Position numbers and translations under genes: made by a program
In this document: positions 47,029-61,369 of the stretch, piece by piece
Layout: the number at the start of each line of letters is the position of its first letter
How positions within the stretch are numbered: the stretch's first letter is position 1
Origin: Gorsachius magnificus
Taxonomy: Eukaryota > Chordata > Aves > Pelecaniformes > Ardeidae
Direction: 5' to 3'
Assembly: GCA_034008185.1 (NCBI GenBank)
Contig: CM067081.1
Coordinates: forward strand, 19,901,821 to 19,965,820
Length of the DNA stretch: 64,000 nucleotides
The notes under the pieces: generated by a model
Seen by the model: only the letters and a program-made list of their open reading frames with translations
Databases searched by the model: none
What the model was told of the DNA's origin: nothing

Positions 47029-49364
47029 CATGACTGCAATGTTTTTGTTCCAATACTGCCAGATTTCCTAAAAGACACTGACAGCCTTGTGAAAGGATGG
47101 CCTTATGGTCTGTTCCTATCAATCAAGCAGAGGAAGCGTATCTTCAGAAACCAACTACAGGATTATTTTTTTTTAATTAAAACACCTGAATAACAATTTC
47201 AGCTGCACTGTATAAAGATTATTAACGAGAATGATTGTGAGCTAGTGCACTGTGAGAATTACTTAAGTACAGACATTTTCAAGTAAATTTTCATTCTCAC
47301 AATAGAATGTGTCCCATGGAAAGCCTATTGTTTAATTTCAGGGTGCAGGACAAGTTTTTTCGTGTGCTGTAAGCTGGTTGTACAGTTACATTATCCTTAA
47401 AAATTGTCAGTTTTCTAAAAGAAATGTAAAATTAGTATCTTCTGTCCATATTTCATTTTCTAAATGCATAGTTTCATTTTGGGCAATAGTAATCAACAGC
47501 TACCAGTAAGTTCATTAGGAACTACAGGTTGTCACTTTTCAAAATACAGTTGTTTATTCAATGTCTATCTATCTTATTCTTAGCCTACCAAATAACATGA
47601 CTGAAAATCTACCTGATCTGAATAATACATTCTAGAGTTTTTCTAGGACATGGAGAGCTGACTTTATCAAGGGTAGGATTAAAGCATAGATATTATATCC
47701 CAGTGCCTGCTGCCTACCTCCTGGAACAACGTACTTATATAAAAATCTCTGACTTGTGTTTAAAACTTAAAAAGGAAATTTCCGGTCTTGTGATTGTGTA
47801 GGAAATACTGCAATCATAAATTAGGTATGACTGATTGAGGGTGTTTAATCTCCCAGCCTAAATAAGAAGTGTGAGCGGCAACTACCACTTAGTGAAAGAA
47901 CTCTCTGAACAGACAAAAGAAGTCACAGATGGCTCCTTTCACACACAGACACATGCATGGCTTGGCTACAGACAAGTATGATCTATGCATACCTCTTCCT
48001 GCTCCTGCTTCTTCTCTGAAGGCAGATGGGGATTCCTGTAGTCACCTCATTGTTTCTGAGAGGAGTCAGCCCCTGAGGGCTGTCTGGGAGTAGATAACCC
48101 AATCTGTCCCGCTGTTCTTGCCAGGATGGTGTGGAAGGCAATTCCTGCTATCACTACTCCAGTAGGGTAGCCACAGCAAAGCTAATGAGAACCCCGTGTC
48201 ATGATATAACTGAGCCAATAGACTACTTCAAGGGCTAGGAGAAGATGCCCCAAAAATGTATAGATAGTACACTGGGATTTGTCAGAGGGGTCTTTTAGGC
48301 TAAGAACTTGCTGATCCCCACTGTAGAATAAAAAGGAGTAGAGAAGCCTCTGGTCTTTGCAGTATAGAAACTTACAGGATGATGAGGATATCTTAAAATA
48401 ACCAGAAGCCCTGAGTATTCATGGTTAGCATAAGCAGTCATGAATCTTCAGTCTTCACCTGATGCTTAGAAGATGAACACCCCCTTCCCTCATCCTTCCA
48501 CTTAAATACAACTGTTCTGAATGACTGTGTTTAAAGACCTTTAAGTCTTAATACATGAGTCAAGTTATGATCAAATTGGTGTAACAGATCATACTTTTTT
48601 CAGGGAACTAGAATACTAATGGGGTAAAACCTGTTGTAGAAGGACAGATAAGGAAATAAGCAAAGACTTATCTTTGCTCTGAGCTGCAGATGGCAGAGGG
48701 ACATCTTCTGCTGAAGATCTTTGAACAAAGAATAAAGGAAATATGTATGGGTGTTACCACTGCGGGAACGTGTTACAGATCAGCAACCCAAAAGCTGTAA
48801 CTACTCATGGGCAAGTAGACAAGTGATCCAGAAAAACTATTTGATAGTAATGTAGATTATTAATTAGGCTCATTTTTTGTTGGGAAAAGAACACAGTGGG
48901 ACACACACTGTCCAGTAAGGTCCTACAATGCTCTGATGAAAACTTTTTGATGCACCAGGGGAAAGCACCTTGACGGAAGCTTCTACATGCTAAATTTTTA
49001 ACTGACTGAGGAATGGGTTGAAAATGGGAAGTTAGGAGAACACCTAGGAAGGAGAGACTAGGAAACAGGAGTTCAAGATCTTTAGGAAAATAAGAACGAA
49101 CAGAAATTGGAGACAAGCTGCCAGTTCCTGAAAGAAATAATTTATGTACATAAATGTGAACTGTTTCAATTGTGTAGGAAAGACAGTAAATGTACAAAGA
49201 GACTAAACTGGTTAAACCATGGGTTCTTCATTCTTATCAAACAACAAGGAAACACAGAGAAAGTGCAAAATAGGACAAATTACCAAAGAAGAAATAAAAA
49301 TATATAGCATAAGTATAAAGGTACAAAAATCAGAGAGGCCAAGACACACAAAAAAGAAAAACAG
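47029..49364. other. Intergenic or intronic
   Basis: Nothing named. The part at about 47880-48480 is GC-richer than its surroundings and could be an old repeat I do not recognise. Confidence 0.45.
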
Positions 49365-49960
49365 GTAAAAGTGTAAGATGCTACCTTTGGGCAAAAATAA
49401 TCAAATGTAGGATGGAGAACAATGAAGTGCTCAGGTGACTGTTCTACAAAGAAGGATGTGGGACTCCTAGTGTACTACCAACATACAATGGTGTTACCAA
49501 AAAAACCACCAATAGTGGGGGGGATAAACAGGGATACAGTCTACAAGACACAGGATATAATCCCACGTTATATGGCACTGGACAATCTTCAACTGTAATA
49601 CTGTGTTCAATTCTGGGCACTCAACAAAGTCATGTGTCAACTAGCAAGTCTCCAGACAAAACCAAAAGAATGAGTAGAGCTATAGAAAATACGGTCTGAA
49701 AGAAATTAGGAATACAGTCCAGGTATATTTGTTCTGAAAAAGCAAGAGAGATTCAAATTGGATGTTAGGGAAAACTTCTGAATGTTGAAGGTGTTCAAGT
49801 GTTGGAATAAAATTCATGAGGTTGTAGAGGTTGTTTAAAAACAAGCTAACTAAAGTTTAAAAGCGCAGATCAGAAATGATAAAGATATAATTCATTTTGC
49901 ATTGAGCTACACGACCCTGAGAGATCACTTTCAGCCTTAGCATTCCACACCTTCTCCACA
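49365..49960 (+). mobile_element. Old CR1/L3-like fragment
   Basis: Decayed CR1-like DNA: GTGTAAGATGCTACCTTTGG near 49371 (the CKVLHLG codons), ACTGTGTTCAATTCTGGGCA near 49600, GATTCAAATTGGATGTTAGG near 49750 and CCTGAGAGATCACTTTCAGC near 49915. No open frame survives. Confidence 0.6.
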
Positions 49961-52900
49961 ACCTAATTAGTTCTATGAGGTTTCAGCCTAGTGAAGCAGA
50001 AGACCAGTCTCTGTCCTAATTACTCCACCTTCCCAAATTGCCTCAGAAACATATATATTTTTTTTTTTTTTTTTAACATGAAAACTGCTTTCTCAGATGT
50101 TTTTAGCTGTGACTATTCAGTTGTAATACTTATTTTCAGGATCCTTCTGTAGATTACTCATTAGGACATCCTGGTGAGGTCTTAAATTAAGTCCTATAAA
50201 CAATAGTGCCAGCGTGTGTTTCTACAGACAGAAGATTATTGTGTTGTTAACTAGCTTGAGCTAGCTAGCTTAATGCCATGCAGGAATGGAGCACAGATTG
50301 CTTTCTCAAATGGCTGAATGAATAATTTCACTAATCCATTCATGGCGGGAGGGTAAGAGGCTGATGTGTCACTTTGATACCATTTCCTCGAAAAGCAGCT
50401 GGAATGCTTCATACGTGAACTGAGCCATCGTCACTTATGGAATTCTTGTTCATGGGCCTTATTACTTTCACTGTTTCCAGTTCTTTGCATAGAATACTTA
50501 AGACTATTTTAGACACCTTTTGCACCCAAAGATACAGCACAGTAGTTGAAATGGAATTAATTATTCATTCTCCAATCAGTGTCTGAAAAGTGCCAGAATA
50601 TTTGTTTGATGTTCTAAAAAGAGCTGGTATGGCATACTGTCACATGCTGACCCCTTCTGATCACTCACTGTGCACAGACTGCTACGGAGTAATTAGCTGT
50701 TCCCAAAGGTGCAAGACAGTTTCTTTTGCATGTGTTGTGGTTGTCATTCTCCTTGACTTTGTCATTTCTTTTTACTTGCAGAAGATACTACTCTATGTCT
50801 GTAATGACGACTGTCATTTTTACCACTCCTGGTGGCAGGTTTCCCAGGAATAAAGTAAGTTACCCAGGAATAACCGTTCTGGTGCTTCACGCTATCTTTG
50901 GTATATTCTAAACTGCCATTTTAAGCAAATAAAGATGGAATAAGTTGCTCACTTAAGCAAGTCCTTTTTCTCATTATAATACCATATATGTTAGCCAGCA
51001 CTAGCACACTTCTGGTTTTATGTTGCATCTCTGTTTCCACAGGATTCACTTTGTGTCATACACGACAGATGAGCTGCCTCTAGTTGTGGATCTTGATAGT
51101 CTCACCTGCCACCACTGATGGCAAATGTGAGAAATCCATTACTCTGCTGGTCGTTACTTTTTATCTCTGTATCTTTATCAGCAAGTGTCCAAACCCATTT
51201 GTTTCTCTAATTGGACATCTGCCATTCCAGGTATTCCTTTTTTCGATTACAAATCAGAGTAGAAGGTCAAAGTCACATCCCTCCTAGCTTCCCTCCTAGT
51301 CTCATGTTAGCACCCCTGCTGAGGTGGGCTCTTCCTAGCATGTGGATAAAATAGGGCATCTGGATCCAGCTACCACTCAACATAGGAGCTGTCTCCAACC
51401 CTGAAAACTAAAATTTGTAGATGTTACCTACAGGTGAAGTAAGTTGCTTTCCTGGTCTAGACTGGTGATGTTTTTCCAGTTCTCAGAACTTCTTATCAAT
51501 GCAAACACAGTTGTGTTCTACAGAGGTAAGAGATTTAAAAATATAAAAGCCTCCAGTATCATCCTAAGATATTTAAAAATACTGCTTATCTTGTCTCCAG
51601 AGGAGGATCACAGGTCATGTGCAAGTATGTACTACAATATGAAAGGATCATTTCAGGTTACAAAAAATTAATGACAACTGGAAACTTTGGTCTGCTGAGA
51701 CCAACTCGATTTTTCTATATTGTATAATGTTTCATTTGAATTTAGCTGTTCTGTCCCAGTTTTAGGTAATAGAGCTGCTGCAATGACTAAAATTGCCAGA
51801 AACAAACCTAAACATTTAAAGGTATTTAAAGGAGATCTATCCCATATGTTTCATGTGCACTGGAATCCTTTGCTATTCTTTGCATTTCAGTTGTAATCAT
51901 GCTCCTGACTTTTGCTCTTGAGTCCTTACTGATATTCCTGAGATCTGCTTTCTGGTTCTGTATTGTTCCCCCTCCCACTCTGATACTGGCACTTGTTTTC
52001 AACCAGATCACCGGACCCCTCTGCATACATTAGAACTTTCTTTGGTTCTTTTTAGCTTTGTCAGTGGACATACTCTTGACTGACTACTTAATTTGGTGAA
52101 TCCTTTGACACAGCTTCCTGAGTTCAGCATCTTCTTCGTTTACAATGAAAACCCGTGGGTTTTGCTGTGGCCTATTTTGCATGGCCTATTGCTTGTTGAA
52201 AAATAGTAAGTGCAAGTATTCTCAGCTATTAATATGTATATAGTTTTAAGTTTTTTAATTTCAAAATTCTACTTATAACCACTTCCAGTATCCATTGACT
52301 TGGGCTAGCCTCATCTTGGAATACTGCTTGTCAACAGCTAATAAAGAAAATACATGCAGTATTTTAGACAGAGGGTTGATCTCAAGACAGTATTATTAAC
52401 CTTGCATATAACATGAGAACTCTCCAAGTACTTAACTTTTATGTTTCTTTCTCTATAATGCAAAATATACTGGATTAGCTTTGCTCCATATTCAAGCAAT
52501 ACTGCATTACTGTGTTTAAAAGTCCTGTGCTATGCAGAAAAAATCATAATGATTTTTTCTAAAAGGTTAGCTAATTCTGTTTTTCTCTGGATTTTTTTTT
52601 AAATTACGAACATAGTTGAATATTCCTCAATCACTATCAAATAGTACATGATTCCTTCATTTCAGAGCAAAGAAGCATAATCATGGTTCTCTGGGCCAAT
52701 GCCAAATGTACAAGACAACCACTATCTCAGCTGGTATATACCTGGCAATATTCAATACATCAACTTCTAAGTGACAGCTAGAAACTGAGAATGCTAAAAC
52801 AGGAAAATGCTGCAGCATCTCTACATTTTTTTTATTTACATGATTCACATTTAGTCTGAAATTAAGTGCGATCAATACCCATGAAACGCCTACTTTAGAG

Positions 52901-55900
52901 TGTCTAAAACTGAAGGAATTGGGAGACGTCAGAATTCTGTGAAGCTTCTGAGCCTTCCTCTGAGTTAGTGAAAGAAAGAAAATCAAAACACTTCCAACTT
53001 TTACTCCATGTACTGAGTAATGTTTACTACAAAACTGCACATCTTACAATATACAAGGATTTGCTATTAATTTCAATTGTACCATCCAAATTCCTGTAAC
53101 CTCACTGCTTCTACTTCTAGTAAAATAGTTTCATTTTAATTCTGAAAGCATCATATTGGATTTATATATTTATTGTGATTAATATATTCCCAGCAGTGAC
53201 AGACTTGATATAGAACTGCAACAAATTCTGAATGCACCCATTAATGCCCACAAAAATGCCCAAATCAGACTGTTTTCTCCAGAAAATATAGAAGTTGAAA
53301 ACAATGTAATTATTAATTTAAAATATCTATCCAAGTTTGCATCTAGGTAAATGTGAAGAAAATTAAGCCCCTTGCTGCTTGTTGCTGGAGGAAATCAGAA
53401 TTAAGAAAGTCAGGAAAAATAACTTGTCAACTATTAACTGTTCTTTGTAAATAAAACACAATTTTTTCCTGCTATGCTTATATTAGAATTTAATCACCCT
53501 TGAAAAGGTCACTTACCAAAATGAGTGATTGCTACAAAGAACAAAACCAACAACAAACAACAGAAAGCTCTTTAGTGGAAAATACAATACCTCTGTTTAG
53601 TTTCAGTGGCTTTCCCAACAACTTTGGGTGTTGATTTGTTTCCTCCAGAAGAAAACCTGGTAATAAAGTCAGTTATTTCGTGATGCAATCCCACTTATTT
53701 GCAAAGAAATAAGATACATATTCTGAGGAATATACAAACAAATTAATCTTTCTTTTATAGCAGAACAAGAAGAAAGTGACGGTAACTTTTCTCTAGCAGT
53801 TCTACATTCTGAATTCCTTTCTCTCCAGTACCTTGATGTGCCATCTGCTTATGCATAATCACATCTAAATAAACAGTAACATGAAACTCATCAGTCTTCC
53901 TCTGACAAACTGATTAGACCACATGTAGTGTCACAAGACATTTTTCCATTTTTAGCTTCCTCATTCTTGATTCTAGTTAAACTAGCTGGGTCCTTTTAAT
54001 AACAAAAGGATATCCAGGATGGCTTCACTGATCAGAAAGCCAGGAAAGGTTGTTGTGTCCCCTCTCCTGACGGATTCTAGAATAGACCCTTGGCAGCCTG
54101 ATCAACAGAGAACAAAAGACTTTCTCAGAATTAATTCCCATGTGAGCTAAGTTATAACTTTTAGGAAAAAATAATATAACTGTGATTAAAACATTTGTAG
54201 TGATGAAGAACCATTACCAAAGCTTGATAAGCAGTTCCAGTGCAGCCTGTGCCGTTCTTTTTTTCTATTGTGTCTGCATTCGACATCTAGGCAATAAACA
54301 AGGAGTTCTAGTACTAGCAAATATAAGTTTCCCATGGGAGAAATCTTAAATAAAGTTAGGATTTGTACAAAGCTAAAGTCACCTGAGCTTCTCAGTACAA
54401 TGGCGTCTCTCACTACAGATTGGCTTTGCTCTCTTCAGACATCCAAAATTGGGCATTTAGAATAAGTAAGCATCAAGACTACCCTAAACAGTCAAGGTGA
54501 GAGAAAAGTATGAGCAAAAATACTGTACCATCTACAGAGCAGTGCAGTTTTGTGAGATGAAAACCACATCATAAGTCCCTTTTTTTCACTCTCTTAGTTA
54601 TTCTCCGTAATTTTCTCATTTGTTTTGTATATTTTTTCATGTTTTGGACTATGTACTTCAGTACTGGTCCACAACTTTGCCAAGTACAGTTGTAATATAA
54701 CTTCCCTGCAACCTCTTAATATTTTGTTCTCCATACATTTAAGGGTTATAATGGTCCTCTTGCCTACAAGACAGTGCTGAAGGATCATATTTCACTGTGA
54801 CCCAGTTATTACTGGCCAGGGTAGAGCACCTGGACTCTTAAAGATGGTAAAATTTCTTCCAAACTGATGAGCTTGCATGTAGAAATATGTAGAATTGCAT
54901 GCAGAAATATTAAAATGCCTATTTCTTCCCTGCACTCTTACTAAATGATTATATCATTCTATGTGAGTGACATGCCCTTACAGATTAACTGTATTAATTA
55001 ACTGGCCTATAGTCAGAAAACAAGTGAGACCCCCAATTACATTTTATAAATGTCTTACTTGCTCACATGTGACTTTTCATCTCTTACTTTTGGGTCCTCA
55101 CAGAAGTTAAAGCAAGAGTTTCTCTAAATTATGCCATCATAAGTTTTGCTGCTATTATCAGTGGCCCATCAGGTATAGTGTAAGAAAACTCTGGTACTCA
55201 TTTCCTTCCCATTCCCAGACTGCATGAATTACATTACATAAATTCCCACTCTCTGATTCCCTAGTTGTCTGCTGATGGAGAGCTCTTCGTAATGAGGATT
55301 TTCCACTAATTATCTCTAGCCATTTTAAATTGTTTGTGTTGAAAAGTGACTTTGTAGAGAAGAGTTTCCTTTGGAGATCTCAGCCTAGGATCTTTCCTCA
55401 CAGGTGTCTTCATAGTTTTACTTTTGTTTTACCAACATAACTAGAAATAGAGTCAAAAATTCTATTTTCAATCAGTAAAATGTATCTGTTGACACTTTCC
55501 CATTAAATTACAGGTCTGCAGAGAGTTAAATGCAGAGAGTTAAAATGTATGGTATTTGGTTTTGTTGTATAGGGATTTAAAATAAAGTATATTTTAAGTT
55601 CAGATGAAGTTTTCTCCTGTAGGTTACCTGGTTGTAAGCTGCTTCTCTCGCATGTTACATCAAAGTTCTACCTCTTCCTTGTCTAGCAATTAACTGGTAT
55701 CTCACTTCTATCTGAGTAGAGAAACAAGCCATCTGCTTCGGTGGGTCATCTGTTCTCTAGCAGAACAATGACTTCAGGCTGGTTGGGGTCGTTTTGATAA
55801 TATGGTCAATGTTAGGTATCTTGAAAACCTGAATCTTTAAAATATGATACAGGGATAACTACATTATCCAAAAGCCATGGGGCAGAGTACATAGAAATCC

Positions 55901-56034
55901 ATAAGTATATCCTGTTTGTTCCAAAAGAAACCTTGAAACATGTGTATTTAACTACTATGATCCATGGTAATATATGCAACCTATTGTTTTCCACCTCTCT
56001 TCTTCCTGATTTCTATCCACTAACATATTTGCAA
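49961..56034. other. Intergenic or intronic
   Basis: Only the T17 tract and a weak exon-like segment at 53591-53656 (minus) stand out. No known protein segment seen. Confidence 0.5.
50058..50074. repeat. T17 homopolymer
   Basis: Seventeen T after ATATATA, directly downstream of the old CR1-like fragment. No tail motif links it to that element. Confidence 0.9.
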
Positions 56035-56195
56035 AAGTTGTAAGCTGGAGGCTGAGGGAATATTTGGGGAGATACCACTCTATTGCTGTCTTCTGCTTTT
56101 CTCTAGACGTCCACCATTGGCCACTGTGAGATATGGGAACCTGGGCTAAAAAGACCTTTAGTTTGACTGCTTTTATGTTTCTATGTTCCTGTAAA
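56035..56195 (+). mobile_element. Ancient CR1-like 3' end
   Basis: GAATATTTGGGGAGATACCA, CTATTGCTGTCTTCTGCTTT, CCATTGGCCACTGTGAGATA and GGGCTAAAAAGACCTTTAGT occur in the order of the ancient amniote CR1 3' end, followed by a TTATGTTTCTATGTTCCTG tail. It is the plus-strand counterpart of the 36848-36945 remnant. Confidence 0.55.
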
Positions 56196-57544
56196 CCTGA
56201 AAATTCTCTGTTTGCACATGTTAGCTTGTGATTAATAAATTACTGGATTCCATCCATACTGATGTGCTCCAGTCTGAGGTGCAAACTCTGTAATTGCACC
56301 TGAATAGCTTGCTATCATGCCAAGAACTGCAAGCAGGGATGCTGTGCTGGAAATACGGAAATGTGAGAAGATATGCCTGAGGGGATCAAATGATTACTGA
56401 GGTAAGGAAAGGATAGGAGCTGGAACAAGGTTTCAAAGAGATATGGGACTAGGATATAACCCTCAGATGTGCCAGGATGTGCATCTTCAGACTGGAAGTT
56501 GGGACATATGTGAGAAAATGGAAGACTGAGACATGGGCTGCAGAGCAGGTAGTGATAGAGAAGGGAATGCATGGTCCTTTGGAATGCAGATTAGGATCCA
56601 GGATTCTTGAGTTAGCTGGTAAAAAGACAACATAAAATGTTAGTTTATCTCTCCGTAATGATTGAGCTGCACAGAATTCACAGATAATAGTTTTCTCCTG
56701 CTTTTATTTGCTATTAGCTCTTGTCACCAGAATTTGTTCCATAAACTCCTCAGTTTTGAACTTTTTGGATGAGACCCAGGGATGTAAATTTGCTTTAACA
56801 AGATAGAATTTCTGATGGTTGTTTTTCTAGATTGCTTTTTAGGAAGCTACCTCCTAAAAGTAATTTGGAGAGTGCTAAGATTACAGAGACTAAAACATTA
56901 AAAAAGTAGAAAGCACTTGAAGTCAAGCTGCTTGTGAAAACTTAACTCAAACTCCTGGAATATATGTACTATGATACGTTTCTTTTATTTATGAGATCAC
57001 ATACTATTTTTACCACAGGCCATTCCTTCCTTCAGTACACAGGATACCTAGTGTTCAGTGTATGAAGCCATGAAGTAGCCCGTTGTTTGTATGACCCTTT
57101 CCTTGTCTAGTACAAAAGCTACACAGTGCAGTGACTGAGGCAGTTTTCAAGAAGAAGCTGGTTGTGTATTTCAGACAGAAGAGTATATCCTGAACAACTG
57201 GACTCTTTCCTTGTCTCATTTCAAGAATCCTGTGTGAGGCCAGAACTAATTTAATTCAGATTTGGGATAGGCAATGAGAAAGACATATTTTTCACTTCCT
57301 AGGTACCCAACCTCACGCTCTGGAGACTTCTCAACTGCAAGCGAAGTTGATGTCAGATGTGCTTGCCAAATGAAGTGTAAAAATAAGTGCTATATCCTTG
57401 GCAAACGTAGCCACCCAAAACAGGCAGACAAAACAACACATATTTTTGACACTAATACCATTGTACCTTAGTTCTGTGTATAAAATGGGGATAAATGGAC
57501 TAATGTTTGTGAAGCTGCCATCTGCCAGTGATAGGTGTCAAAAC
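56196..57544. other. Intergenic or intronic
   Basis: Nothing recognised. Confidence 0.5.
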
Positions 57545-58203
57545 AATCATAGAATATCCAGAGTTGGAAGGGACCCACAGGGATCATCAAGTCCAACTCC
57601 TGACTCCACACAGGGCAACCTAAAAGTTAAACCATATATCTAAGAGCATTGTTCAAATCCTTCTTGAACGCTGACAGGCTTGGGGCCATGAGCGCTTCCC
57701 TGGGGAGCTTGTTCCAGTGCTTGTCCACCCTCTCAGTGAAGAACTTTTTCCTAATGTCCAATTTAAACTTATCCTGATGCAGATTTAAGCCATTCCCTTA
57801 TGTCCTACCACCAGACACCAGAGAGAAGAGATCAGCAACCTCCCTCTCCACTCCCCCTCATGAAGAAGCTGTAGACAGCAATGAAGTCATCCTTCAGTCT
57901 CCTCTTCTCTAAGCTGAAAGAGCCTAGTGTCCTCAGCCGCTCCTCACAAGTCATGCCCTCCAGTCCCTTCACCATCTTTGTTGCCCTCCTTTGGACACAC
58001 TCTAATATTTTCATATCCTTATGTCAAGGAGCCCAAAACTGCACACAGTACTCAGGGTGAGGCCACACCAATGCTGAGTATAGTGGGACAATCACTCCTT
58101 TTGACCAGTTAGCTATACTGTGCCTAATGCATCCCAGGATACGGCTGGCCCTTTTGGCTGCCAGGGCACATTACTGACTCAAACTCCAGGCTCTCATCCC
58201 CTA
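57545..58203 (-). mobile_element. CR1 LINE 3' fragment, minus strand
   Basis: Plus-strand text reads as the complement of a CR1 3' end: AATCATAGAAT tail, GAGTTGGAAGGGACC, and minus-strand codons for [18 protein letters not shown] then [11 protein letters not shown]. Internal stops and indels show moderate age. Confidence 0.9.
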
Positions 58204-61200
58204 GTATATACATACATCCAGGATTACACCACCCCAAGGAAAATTATTTGGAGCATGGAATGGTGTTTCTTAAAAACAAAGCCTGAACTGAATACCCTAA
58301 CATGGGGATAAAACAAAACGTTGAAGGGTATTCATTAATGTCATTCACCTTATATACTGAATGAGGGAGGTGATAAGAAAAAGGAGTGTTAGTGCAATTT
58401 GGGAATATGACATAATGCATACGCTCAAATGTGCATTGCCAATTAACTAGTTCGAGGGGTGGAAAGCATAGGAACAGGTCTGAAGGTGGGATCACAGGGT
58501 GGGGATTTTTGAGTCTGACTCAGCATAAGCTAACAAAGCGGGAGGAGGAGCTGCCTGTTGAGCTGAACATAGGCAGTGAGACTCAAGGATAGGAGATAAC
58601 AGCTCCAGGGGGTGGAGAGTATGGGAGGCATTTCTCAAAAGCCATGTCATGAATTGGCTGTGATTTTCACAGTTGGCTTTTTAGAACTGAAGAGAAGTTG
58701 CATGGGCACGTAGGGATTGTTGCATTTGCAAACCTGTAAGCATTTGACTTTGCAAACTCACTATTGCTTCAATGACTTTTTCAAGTATAACGTGTTTATT
58801 TATAGTGGAGAGCACAAGAATGGTTTAGAACAAAATGGAGAAATGTTTGTGAAAGAAAATTATAGTTTTATAGTAAGAGCAAGAGATTGAAGGGAAGGTA
58901 CCTTAAGAGATGCTAGAAAGTGAAAAGGGAACGATGGACCTTTGGAGGACCACAGAAGTAAAGAGAAGACTACAACAGATTCAGAATTGGGGGTGGGGGT
59001 GCACCAGTGAGGGGACTGAACTTGAGGATCAAGCACTGGTTAATGCAATGAAGAAGGATGAAAAATTTGGCGTATGTGGAAAAGAGGCTGCAACATGATC
59101 ACAGATGTTCAAAGAACAAGAATTTTAGTTTTCTGGGCACAAGTGAAAGTCTCATTTTGCCATCATTCTAAAGGAAGAAATGGAAAGGCCAGTAAGGAGT
59201 CTTATCAGAGCCTTATCACACAATTTTGTCTTCATGGAAAGTAGGGTTGGATCCTTCCAATTTGCAAGGCTCTGTGCAGCACATATTTTGAGTCTCATGG
59301 CAAGGGAGGGACTGTGCTGTTTAGCCTACTCTCCCATCCACCTAACACTTCAGTGAACCCCTGGTGGAAAGATCTTGTAGCAAATTTCCTGACTGTGTCC
59401 TGCCCCAACTCATTTTTCCAAATGACCTTTCAGCACAGTCGTCATCCAACAGGAAAGGACAAGTTGCCTAAAAAAGCAACTTTGTTCATGGCTAGAACAG
59501 GCTCAGCCACTTTGAATGAAACTGAAGAAAAATGGCTGTGCTTTGAAAATTAAAAGGTCTGCAAAAAATTACTGGTTTTTCCAGGTTTTGGCTATGAAGT
59601 ATGTGTCAAAATATTGTCAAAGCTATCATCACAGTGATTTGCAGTAAGAGAATGTTATTATGATTTTTAATAATTTGATTTTAAAATTAAATTTCCTACA
59701 AGAAATTTCTTAAAGAATGTTTAAAAACTGACCAATTTTAAGCCTTATGAAATAGGATTCACAATTTCATATTTTGCAGGTTTTTTTCTCTAAGCCAGCT
59801 CTAAACAATGCTAATAACCAATTAAAAACTATATTGTGTATCTTACTGAGATAAAGCAGAAGCCAGATCACCAGTCAAAAACTACTCATTTCTTTTCATA
59901 TATGTAGCATCACTTTGATTTATGCAGGTGAGCGGTGCAGTTTCACAGATGAGATACACATTGTGCCCCTGTGCTTCCCACTGCACCCCCTTATCTGGCA
60001 CTATCGCTCATCTGATTGCACATGCAGCGAGATCAGCGTATTGATCCAAGTGAAAATTGGCCAATTTTTAGCCACAGGAATGCTCTTGTCAGCATAGAAA
60101 GGTGACAGAAATTTGTAGCCAGTCATCGAGAAGAGGACAGGATCACTAGTTTTGCCAGCAGCTTTATCATGTAGCAACTTGCCTGTGGTGAAACTACACA
60201 CTAAACCTCATGGAGCCTGATCTTATTCAAGCTCCTCAGTATGAGAAATACCAGGAAAATAAAGGATACCATATGCCAGATTTAATGGAAAGAAACAGAG
60301 TCAAAGGTTCCTGGATACTACAGCCCTTTCTTTAAACACTACTCTTACAGACCCCATAGGAGGAGATCTTCAACCTGGAAGTAGAAAGATCTTGTTTAGG
60401 ATGAGACTAAAAGAGGTCTGATTTACCAAATCCAGTATTTGATTAATATTTGTGATCAAATAGTTTTTGAGATCCACTAATGAAAACCTAGAAAGAAATT
60501 GGATTTAGAAAGAATAAGGCATTTTCTTTATATACACATACATACACATATGCTGCTCCAAAGATAGGTTGTGGTAAGATGAGAAGCTAGGTTCATGCAA
60601 CAACTCCCTCCTGCTGAAATGGAGTCATTCTGTCCTCCTTCAGGCTGCACGCTCTTCTGTGCTGTCTCTGTGGGGGCTTTGGTACCTGGCTGACACATAA
60701 GTCACTTCAACTCACTAAGGTGGCAAAAAGCTGTTCGCCTTTTTTTTCCTTAATTGGTTTAGTAGGTTGGAGAACAAATGTTATTAATGGTGGCAGGGCC
60801 CCAAATATAGCTGAATGTCATAGCTGACAGCTTTTCTCAGCAAAATGTCACTAAACCAACATGAAATGATGCTATTTTAGACTTGGACTTACAGTTTGAG
60901 GACAGTATAGAAAAGCTAGTTGTAGAAAATTATCCTAAAGTTAATTTGGTGTAAATTGCATGGAAAGAAAACAAAAGCAGGTCTGTATGTAAGCCTCTTG
61001 ATTTCAAAAGGCAAATTTTGGTAAACTAAGGGACCTAGTTAACCAAGTCAACTGAACTGAGGAGGTCAGGAGCTTGACAAGGAAATGATTTGCTGTTTCT
61101 TCAAGGGGCAGGTGCTAACACAATGCATAAAAAGGATAATTGAGAATAAGTAGAGAGCTTTTAGGGAAAGAGGGACTGACTAGCAAAAAAGCTTTGCTAC

Positions 61201-61369
61201 ACAACAGGAAGCACAGAGATAAGGTGATACTCTCCAGAGCAGAATGAGGGAAATGGCAGCAGGTAGTACCAAACAGGAGAGTGTCAAAGTGGGGTGTCTG
61301 CTAGTAGATTTCTCTCTGAGTTACTCTTGGGATTGATCTTACTGTCTGGCAAAGAAGAGAAAATAAGCT
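58204..61369. other. Intergenic or intronic
   Basis: Nothing recognised. GC-richer part at about 58480-58650 without identifiable motif. Confidence 0.5.

Noticed and set aside
50590..50853. 87-codon frame with a hydrophobic stretch
   Set aside because: Looks like a membrane segment (VVVVILLDFVISF) but comes from T-rich DNA. No start context or homolog recognised.
52681..53040. 119-codon minus-strand frame
   Set aside because: No motif, no splice or promoter context. Expected by chance in 64 kb.
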